Assembly (NCBI RefSeq): GCF_001078055.1
Contig: NZ_CP010777.1
Coordinates: 3,873,001-3,937,000, forward strand
DNA from: Rufibacter radiotolerans
GTDB taxonomy: Bacteria; Bacteroidota; Bacteroidia; Cytophagales; Hymenobacteraceae
Reading direction: 5' to 3'
Length of the DNA stretch: 64,000 bases
Shown: positions 57,981 to 64,000 of the stretch, in pieces
Layout: each line of letters starts with the position of its first letter
Numbering within the stretch: position 1 is the first letter of the stretch
The notes under the pieces: generated by a model
Told to the model about the DNA's origin: nothing
Database searches by the model: none
What the model saw: only the letters and a program-made list of their open reading frames with translations
Made by a program: the position numbers and the translations under genes

Positions 57981-58069
57981 TCATGCCCTGTTTTTCCTGA
58001 ATGTTAATACTGGTTATGAGCGGGTTACCTCTTCGCCCTGGCGGAATCAATAAGAAAAGGGACAACGCC

Positions 58070-58762
58070 ATGAACAGATTCCTTTCCTTCTGTACCGCTA
58101 TTTTCCTGTGGCTAGGTTTCACAGCCTGTTCCTCAGAGCCTGCTCTCCAGTTTGAAAACCCGCAGCCCCTTAACGCCCCGGAGTTGCAAGAATTCCCCGC
58201 AGCCCTGCAAGGTGAGTACCAAGACCCGAAAGACAGCACCATCCTTCTGGTCACCGCCACGGCTGTTATCCAAAAGGTACGGTTTGAGGTCCCTACCTCC
58301 ATTCAGGAAATGGATAAAGATTCCATTCCTTATCAGGTGAAAAATGACACGTTCTACTCTTCTGACTCGCCGGAAGGGTTACCCGTTCTGCGCAGCACGC
58401 CCGATTCCCTTTTTCTGCTGGTCACCCTCACAGACACGCTCTTTGTGCAGAATGCCGCGCACCGGTTGCGCAAGTGGAAAGGAGCCTATTTCATGAACCA
58501 GCAACTGGCCCCAAACCGTTGGAAAGTCTTGTGCCTGAAACCTGTGGGCAGAAAGAAAATCCAGCTTTTATACCTGAATGATTCTGTGGATTTGGTCAAG
58601 ATGCAGGAGATACTTACGCTGCGGAAAGAAGAGAAAATTTACCTGGCCAACCCATCGCAAAAAGAGCTGCGCAAGTTCTTACGCCAGGGCGGCTTCCGGA
58701 AACGGGAAACTTTTACCCGTGTGCCGCCAAGCCAAGTTCCCAAGGAAAAGTCTGGCATCTAA
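58070..58762 (+). CDS. lipoprotein, unknown
   Basis: 230 residues from the Met that gives the lipoprotein signal (F-C-T-A-I-F-L-W-L-G-F-T-A-C, C19); the frame is open a further 23 codons. Beta-rich mature region with D-S-T-I-L-L-V-T-A-T-A-V-I and a basic, helical C-terminus (S-Q-K-E-L-R-K-F-L-R-Q-G-G-F-R-K-R). No family recognised. Convergent with the TonB receptor gene. Confidence 0.62.
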   Translation: MNRFLSFCTAIFLWLGFTACSSEPALQFENPQPLNAPELQEFPAALQGEYQDPKDSTILLVTATAVIQKVRFEVPTSIQEMDKDSIPYQVKNDTFYSSDSPEGLPVLRSTPDSLFLLVTLTDTLFVQNAAHRLRKWKGAYFMNQQLAPNRWKVLCLKPVGRKKIQLLYLNDSVDLVKMQEILTLRKEEKIYLANPSQKELRKFLRQGGFRKRETFTRVPPSQVPKEKSGI

Positions 58763-58803
58763 AGTCACATAAAGCATACTCCCCATCTTTGGTCAGGAAT
58801 AGG

Positions 58804-58851
58804 ATTTCTGTTTTAGGCCTGTTTTCTCAAAAACAGGCTTAAAACAGAAAT
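58804..58851. repeat. palindromic repeat copy 27 (complete)
   Basis: Outer arms ATTTCTG and CAGAAAT; core GTTTTAGGCCTGTTTTC / AAAAACAGGCTTAAAAC. Between two convergent stop codons. Confidence 0.93.
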
Positions 58852-58864
58852 ACCAGAAACTTCC

Positions 58865-61132
58865 TTAGAAGCTTTTCCTTAGCTGCAGGCCGCCGTAGAA
58901 ATTTCGGCCCGGGGCCGCCTGGAAATACCGCCCGCCGAAGCCGTTCAAATCATTACCCAGGCTGTAGTCTTTATCCGTGGCATTGTCCAGCCCACCGTAC
59001 AGGTCCAGGTGCCAGGTCTGGTGGAACGTGCGCCTGAAGCCGGCCCGGGCACCCAGAATGAAATAGTCAGGGGCGTACACGGTATTGGCGTCGTTCAGGG
59101 GAATCTCAGCGGTGTAATTGGCGGTGGCGTTGAGGTAAAGGCCTAGTTTGCTTTCTACGTCAAGACCTGCCACGGCCACGTGCGAGGCGGTACCGGTGAG
59201 GCGGTTACCCGAGAAGTCATTCTCGTTTTGGCGGTAGTCCAGGAACCGGAAGCGGTTATAGGTATAGGTGCCCCACACCTTCACTAATGGCAGGGCGGCC
59301 TCAGGAGCTTTTACCACGTCATACCCCAGCGCCACCTCTACCCCCTGCTGCCGCGTGGCGCCGGCATTGGCGAATACCACCACCCCTGAGGAAGTGGTGC
59401 GGCTCACAATGGTTTCCTTCAGCTTAAAATGGAACCCTACCACATCAAAGGTTAGACGTTGGTTGAGCAGACTGCCCCGTACCCCGGCTTCATAGTTCAG
59501 CCCGCGCTCGGGCTGCAGGGCGGTGTTCAGGCTACCGTCAGAGGGGCGCACCTCTGCCTCCGTGGGCGGAGAGAAACCGGCACTCACGCTGGCATGCGCC
59601 GACAAGGCCGGCAAAATCACTTTTACTAACCCTACGCGTGGCGAGAACTGCGTGTCAAAACTCCGGCGCTGCCGATAGGCGTCAGGTCTTGTGGCGGCGT
59701 CCGAAACCCGGGTAATGTCATACTTCAGCGTGTTCAGGCTGGCTCCTAAGGTTAACAGAAATTCCAAAGGTAAATCAAGTTCGGCCTGCCCGAAGACAAA
59801 TCCTTCGTTCACGGCCACCTCATCGTCATAATTCAGCTTGCCGGGCGTGCCTTTGGCGTTCACGTACTGCCGGGCATTCACAAACCTGTGCTGGGCCTCG
59901 GCACCCAGGGAAAACCGGGCGGGCAGGTTGGCTATTTGCGTGCGGTAGGTAGTGCGGGAGCGGCCTCCAAAACTCTGGTTCAGGTTGCGTTCATAATCCG
60001 TCACGAAGGGGTGGTTGAGGAAACTGAACACGCCAAACAATGAGGTGGTATTGCTCCAGCGGTCGTTGAACTGGTAGGTATACACCAAACCTAGGTTCAG
60101 GCCTTCCACGTTAAGCGACGCATTCTGGTCTTTGTTTAGTTGACGGGCCGCCCGTGGGTTGGCGTCAAACTGGGCCTGGGTCAGTGCGCCGGGCAATTCA
60201 TAGAACAGGTCTGAGTACAGCGCATGAAAAGACAGAGTTTGCTTCTGGGTGGGGTAAAACTGGCCCGAGAGCAGGAGCGTCTCTCGGTCCATGGCGCTTT
60301 GCTCGCGGTAGCCATCCAGGGTCTGGCGGTCATAGCGCAACAGCAGGTTAGATTTCTCTGAGGCCACGCTGGCGGCGGCAAACCCGCGGCGCAAGCCATA
60401 AGAACCTACCAGGCCACCGGCCATCACGCTGCTCTCCTGGGGCTTTACCGTTTCCAGCAGAATGGTGCCCCCGGTCCCGGCCCCGTACACGCTGCCCGCC
60501 GGACCTTTCAATACTTCCACATGGCCAATGGTGGCGGCATCCAGCATGTTCAAAGGAATGGTTCCGTTGGCTTCTACCAACGGTATTTCATTGAGGTACA
60601 CTTTCACGTTGCGCACGCCGTAAGGCGCCCGCAGGCTACTTCCCCTAATGGAAATGCGGTAGCTGGCCGTGGCCCTTTCTTCCATGCGCACGCCCGGCAA
60701 GGTATTGAGCGCCGGCACCAGCGTGGTCTGCGGAAACCGTTCCAGGTCGCGGGTGGTCAACAGCCCAATGGCCCCGGCGGTTTTCTGGAGCGGCCGGTTG
60801 GTTTCATAGCCTCGCACCACCACTTCCTGCAAGGCTACGGCCAGCGGCTCCAGCATTACCACCAGCTCGCTTTTGCCCGGCGGCGCGACCAGCCTTTGCG
60901 CCCGGTGCGAGGTGGTGCGCTGCACCAGCAGAGAGTCAAAGCGGGAGGCCAGCAAAAGTTGGAAAGCCCCTTCTGCATCAGCAAGCACCCGGTTCCCGGT
61001 TCGGATATCCGTTACCACGGCCCCGGCCAACGGCTGCTGCGAGCGGGCATCCAATACCCGACCAGTCACGGTGACCTGCGCGAAGGCGGGCAGAAAAGTA
61101 AGCAGGAACAGAAAGGTAAAAAGGTATTTCAT
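58865..61132 (-). CDS. TonB-dependent receptor
   Basis: 755 residues from the Met giving a signal peptide (M-K-Y-L-F-T-F-L-F-L-L-T-F-L-P-A-F-A-Q); alternative starts lie up to 19 codons upstream. Order: carboxypeptidase-regulatory-like domain (V-T-G-R-V-L-D-A-R-S-Q-Q-P-L-A-G-A), TonB box/plug (E-V-V-V-R-G-Y, then H-V-E-V-L-K-G-P-A-G-S-V-Y-G-A-G-T-G), 22-strand barrel ending in R-K-S-F. The plug style is that of siderophore/FecA-like receptors, not SusC. Substrate unknown; iron is the default guess. No ABC transporter or Fur-like gene nearby. Confidence 0.9.
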   Translation of the reverse strand: MKYLFTFLFLLTFLPAFAQVTVTGRVLDARSQQPLAGAVVTDIRTGNRVLADAEGAFQLLLASRFDSLLVQRTTSHRAQRLVAPPGKSELVVMLEPLAVALQEVVVRGYETNRPLQKTAGAIGLLTTRDLERFPQTTLVPALNTLPGVRMEERATASYRISIRGSSLRAPYGVRNVKVYLNEIPLVEANGTIPLNMLDAATIGHVEVLKGPAGSVYGAGTGGTILLETVKPQESSVMAGGLVGSYGLRRGFAAASVASEKSNLLLRYDRQTLDGYREQSAMDRETLLLSGQFYPTQKQTLSFHALYSDLFYELPGALTQAQFDANPRAARQLNKDQNASLNVEGLNLGLVYTYQFNDRWSNTTSLFGVFSFLNHPFVTDYERNLNQSFGGRSRTTYRTQIANLPARFSLGAEAQHRFVNARQYVNAKGTPGKLNYDDEVAVNEGFVFGQAELDLPLEFLLTLGASLNTLKYDITRVSDAATRPDAYRQRRSFDTQFSPRVGLVKVILPALSAHASVSAGFSPPTEAEVRPSDGSLNTALQPERGLNYEAGVRGSLLNQRLTFDVVGFHFKLKETIVSRTTSSGVVVFANAGATRQQGVEVALGYDVVKAPEAALPLVKVWGTYTYNRFRFLDYRQNENDFSGNRLTGTASHVAVAGLDVESKLGLYLNATANYTAEIPLNDANTVYAPDYFILGARAGFRRTFHQTWHLDLYGGLDNATDKDYSLGNDLNGFGGRYFQAAPGRNFYGGLQLRKSF

Positions 61133-61600
61133 AGGTGTGTTTGTCATAAGAAGGAAGCCCGGCCTTAGGTCGAAGACCATTAAAGCCATCCTGCAAAGCT
61201 AGAAAAAACGAAGGATGGGCTTGCGGCAACTACCGCTGAAAACGGATAGAAGCCCTGATTGTTTTAGCATCCATAAGCGAGGCAAGCATCATTTGAAAAG
61301 TGGTGGTGCTCACCTTGCCTAAACGCAGTTCTTCCCGCTAAAAAAGCCTGGCCTTAAAATGCACTTGGTTACCCCTATGATACCTACTCCGTCCAACTGA
61401 CTTCCGTAAACAAATGACAATCAACACAAAACAACCAGAAACCATGGCCCGGCTGTTGCTTTCAGCCATTGACAGCGGGCAAGTCCTGGGTACACCAACC
61501 TAAAGGCCCTAACTTAGTATAATGGTAGCCCAGCCTTTTTCTTTACACCAGAAGCAGAGAGGGCTACCAAACCTTGTTTTACCCTTAAGAAGCGAATAAC
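61133..61600. other. intergenic region between TonB receptor and DsbA-like gene
   Basis: Divergent promoter region of 468 bases. I see no cobalamin or other riboswitch motif, no Fur box and no repeat copy. Nothing else identified. Confidence 0.4.
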
Positions 61601-62248
61601 ATGAAAGTAGAGATATGGTCAGATGTGGTTTGTCCCTTTTGTTACATTGGCAAACGCAGGTTTGAGAAAGCGCTGGAGAATTTCCAGGGCAAAGAAGAGG
61701 TAGAGGTCATCTGGCGAAGCTTCCAACTGGACCCAGACCTGAAACCGGTACCCGGGCAAACCTTGCATGAATACCTGGGCAAGCGCAAAGGCACCACCGC
61801 CGCCGAGGGCAAGAAAATGAACGATTACATGACCGGCATCGCCAAAGAAGTGGGCCTGGCCTATGACTTAGATAACGCCGTCATCAACAACACCTTCCTG
61901 GCTCACCGGCTCTTGCACCACGCCAAAAAGCAGGGGCTTCAAGATGCCATGAAAGAAAGACTGTTTGCGGCCTACTACACCCAAGGCAAAGACGTGGGAG
62001 ACCTGGAAACGCTGGTCCAACTGGGCGAAGAAGTAGGCTTGGACGGTGCCGGTATACGGGAGGCGCTACAGTCTGAGGCCTATGCCCAGGAAGTGCGGCA
62101 AGACATGCAGGAGGCCCAGCAAATAGGCGTACAAGGCGTGCCGTTCTTCGTGTTCAACAGTAAATACGCGGTTTCTGGGGCCCAGCCTTCAGAACTTTTC
62201 CAGGAGGTACTGGAGAAAGTGTCAACTGAGGAGAAAGCGGGTTCTTAA
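61601..62248 (+). CDS. DsbA family oxidoreductase (FrnE-like)
   Basis: 215 residues, thioredoxin fold with helical insertion. C11-P-F-C14 is the redox pair; V-P-F-F-V-F-N supplies the cis-Pro loop near residue 180. No signal peptide, so a cytoplasmic member of the FrnE/2-hydroxychromene isomerase-like group. Such enzymes act on disulfides in oxidative stress; in a bacillithiol user, links to that thiol are plausible. A perfect palindrome follows. Confidence 0.88.
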   Translation: MKVEIWSDVVCPFCYIGKRRFEKALENFQGKEEVEVIWRSFQLDPDLKPVPGQTLHEYLGKRKGTTAAEGKKMNDYMTGIAKEVGLAYDLDNAVINNTFLAHRLLHHAKKQGLQDAMKERLFAAYYTQGKDVGDLETLVQLGEEVGLDGAGIREALQSEAYAQEVRQDMQEAQQIGVQGVPFFVFNSKYAVSGAQPSELFQEVLEKVSTEEKAGS

Positions 62249-62271
62249 AACCAGAGACGTAAGCAAATCAA

Positions 62272-62321
62272 AAATTCTGTTTTAGGCCTGTTTTCCAGAA
62301 AACAGGCCTAAAACAGAATTT
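62272..62321. repeat. palindromic repeat copy 28 (best copy)
   Basis: The longest and most perfect copy: 24-base arms, AAATTCTG outside the core GTTTTAGGCCTGTTTTC and its exact complement, with only the central bases unpaired. 23 bases after the DsbA-like stop codon. Confidence 0.95.
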
Positions 62322-62449
62322 CTTTTGCCAGAGAAAGATTCTGCCCTGGCAGGTGACCTCCATAGCATGGTTCTTCCGGTAGACTCTTATCTTGCGGGTT
62401 CTGGCCTTGGCTTCATTTCCAACGGCCGGTTTCAAGAGTTACCGCAGAT

Positions 62450-63082
62450 ATGACCTTAGGCGCTACCGTAGCAGCAGAACGAAAACGGAGAGGGATCTCC
62501 CAGGAGGAGCTAGCCGATCTGGCCCAGGTGAGCCTGCGCACCATCCAGCGGATTGAACGGGAGGAAAGCATGCCCCGCGGATTTACCCTCAAGGCCATTG
62601 CCCATGCCCTGGGCCAGTCTGTAGAGGACTTTTCAGCGCTTCCCGCCACCCCGGTAGCCTCAGAAATCCCGGAAGTACTGGTCCCTGAGCCTGTCCTGGC
62701 ACCTTCTTTACCGGCCAGCGCCTATTTGCAACAGTTGAACCTGTCGGCCTTTTCTTTTCTGTTGTTCCCGTACCTGGGGTTTCTGGTGCCGCTCTGGCTC
62801 CGCAAAAAACAGAAGGAGGCCCAGTTGGAGCACCCGGCCGGGGCCCGCATCATCAACTTCCAACTCATGTGGTGCATAGGCATGCACCTGGCCTTATTGG
62901 GGGCTTTGCTGGTGCAATTGGCGGCGGCGCATTATTTCCAGCTCCGGTTTCCGTTTTTGGTGATGGGCTGCTTTTTTACGCTGTATTTAGTCAACATTTT
63001 CACCTTGACGCGGGCTTCTCTTCAACTCCGGCGGGGCAATACCCAGGTATACCAGAAATGGGGCCATCTTTTCCTCCACTAA
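62450..63082 (+). CDS. HTH (XRE) domain fused to a DUF4870-like membrane domain
   Basis: 210 residues. Residues 4-58 are a Cro/C1-type helix-turn-helix (R-R-G-I-S-Q-E-E-L-A-D-L-A-Q-V-S-L-R-T-I-Q-R-I-E-R). A Pro/Glu linker (60-88) leads to three or four hydrophobic helices (about 97-112, 135-160, 165-185), resembling DUF4870. The fusion suggests a membrane-tethered transcription factor. No partner gene. Transcribed alone. Confidence 0.78.
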   Translation: MTLGATVAAERKRRGISQEELADLAQVSLRTIQRIEREESMPRGFTLKAIAHALGQSVEDFSALPATPVASEIPEVLVPEPVLAPSLPASAYLQQLNLSAFSFLLFPYLGFLVPLWLRKKQKEAQLEHPAGARIINFQLMWCIGMHLALLGALLVQLAAAHYFQLRFPFLVMGCFFTLYLVNIFTLTRASLQLRRGNTQVYQKWGHLFLH

Positions 63083-63231
63083 CACTTTCGCCTCATTAAC
63101 AATAGGTTACTTTAAAGCCATCATCCCGCCAAGGCCATCTGGCTTAGAAATGGCGGCTGAATGGCGTAAGAACGGCGTGGCGCACCGGCACTTTCTTCCC
63201 TAGCATTGTGAACTCTAAACACACTGCTATA

Positions 63232-64000
63232 ATGAAACTCTTAAAACGCATTCTTCTCTCCTTTCTGTTGCTCCTGGTAGTAATCTCTGCGGGCGGCTAT
63301 GTCTATTTCAAAAACAAATTTGAGGTGGGTCCCAGCCAGTTGCGGCTGGTCTCCCAACCCCTTACCGTTCCCTTTCTCTGGAAAAGCAATGGGGCAGAGC
63401 CACACGCCTTCCAATTGATACCAGTTACCCTCCACGGCTGCCCCAAAACCTTTTACCTGCAGTTTGACACCGGCTCCCCCTATACTATTTTCTACCAGGC
63501 CAAGCTTGAGACCATCGAGAAAAAATACGGCCCCGCTACCGTTCCCCAAGTAGCAAACGGGCAGGTCTTACAAAACTTTTCCTTTCAGGTGGGCTCCCTA
63601 CCTTTGACCGCCTCTGCATTACCCGTAAAGGCGATAGGCGATGGGGCTATAGATTGGGCAGATACCACCAGCATAGAAGTCATTGGCACCTTAGGTACAG
63701 ATTTCATTCAGGACAAGGTGCTGGTGCTGGACTATAAAAAGAGCCTGTTCTCTGTGTATGACCAATTCCCGCCAAACCTGGCCCGCGGCATCCAACTCTT
63801 GGATTTCCAGTTCAACAGCCGCCGCATCTTGCTCCCCGGCCAGATCAACGGCAAAGAAACGGCGCTCATGTTTGATTCCGGCTCCAGTGCCTATGAACTC
63901 CTCACAGATAAAAGCACATGGCTGGAAATGCAGAGCCCCCACAGCCCGGTAGACACCGCGTATGTTAACTCCTGGGGGAAAACAATCACCGCCTTCACCA
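63232..64000 (+). CDS. pepsin/retropepsin-like aspartic protease, N-terminal part (partial)
   Basis: 256 residues visible; the frame is open at the window edge. An N-terminal helix (L-L-S-F-L-L-L-L-V-V-I-S-A-G-G-Y) anchors or exports it. Two active-site-like motifs occur in one chain: F-D-T-G-S-P (D79) and F-D-S-G-S-S (D215), each preceded by a hydrophobic strand, as in two-lobed aspartic proteases; G-T-L-G-T-D-F-I at about 152 is the companion hydrophobic-hydrophobic-Gly loop. Periplasmic. The gene continues past the window. Confidence 0.75.
   Translation, partial: MKLLKRILLSFLLLLVVISAGGYVYFKNKFEVGPSQLRLVSQPLTVPFLWKSNGAEPHAFQLIPVTLHGCPKTFYLQFDTGSPYTIFYQAKLETIEKKYGPATVPQVANGQVLQNFSFQVGSLPLTASALPVKAIGDGAIDWADTTSIEVIGTLGTDFIQDKVLVLDYKKSLFSVYDQFPPNLARGIQLLDFQFNSRRILLPGQINGKETALMFDSGSSAYELLTDKSTWLEMQSPHSPVDTAYVNSWGKTITAFT

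Noticed and set aside
61133..61600. Possible cobalamin riboswitch upstream of the TonB receptor
   Set aside because: No B12-box-like or other riboswitch core could be found on the receptor strand.

Overview
The window is about 64 kb of chromosomal DNA from a member of the Bacteroidota, most likely the Cytophagales family Hymenobacteraceae (Rufibacter/Pontibacter/Hymenobacter type). Supporting evidence: a SusC/SusD outer-membrane pair, a protein with a type IX secretion sorting tail, the bacillithiol enzyme BshC, the rpmG-DUF4295-ftsY order typical of this phylum, TAnnTTTG-type promoter elements, and few Shine-Dalgarno sites. I see no rRNA, tRNA, CRISPR array, prophage or plasmid gene. The genus call is inference from gene content, not from a search.

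Layout. 1-7.5 kb: end of a DnaQ-like exonuclease, a NYN/cold-shock RNA-binding protein, the two enzymes of threonine-to-glycine catabolism (kbl and an SDR-type threonine dehydrogenase) on either side of a repeat-tailed unknown protein, an outer-membrane barrel and a DUF3891 protein. 7.6-18.7 kb: thioredoxin-like protein, DUF4403 lipoprotein, YihY membrane protein, tRNA-modifying MnmD, a DPP-IV-like S9 peptidase and several lipoproteins. 18.8-23.5 kb: an orphan SusD/SusC pair. 23.7-27.1 kb: PH-domain protein and the bshC-fcl operon. 27.8-33.3 kb: rimO, ftsY, DUF4295, rpmG, a periplasmic aminopeptidase P, rpmB and a DUF5522 protein, all on the minus strand and bracketed by an inverted pair of composite repeats. 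34-44 kb: ornithine aminotransferase, hemB, a T9SS cargo beta-propeller, a phosphoesterase operon, hemJ and hemN. 44.3-51.5 kb: a REP-associated (RAYT) transposase set in its own hairpins, hmgA, an S41 protease, two paralogous unknown lipoproteins/membrane proteins, a phospholipase C-like enzyme and an AT-rich membrane protein. 51.9-64 kb: ruvX-def, a beta-lactamase-fold hydrolase, an M16 protease, a TonB-dependent receptor, a DsbA-family protein, an HTH-membrane fusion, and the start of a two-motif aspartic protease.

The most unusual feature is not a gene. I count 28 copies, all intergenic, of a 35-50 base palindrome with core GTTTTnGGCCTGTTTTC / GAAAACAGGCCnnAAAAC. Eleven copies begin within 8 bases of a stop codon, and the outermost stem bases differ between copies but remain complementary within a copy. 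Other non-coding repeats (two MITE-like elements with perfect or near-perfect terminal inverted repeats, triple-hairpin REP units, and a composite inverted repeat around the rimO-rpmB block) make this a genome with a dense, structured non-coding repeat population, and a RAYT transposase lies within it. These repeat families are the best candidates for something not yet described.
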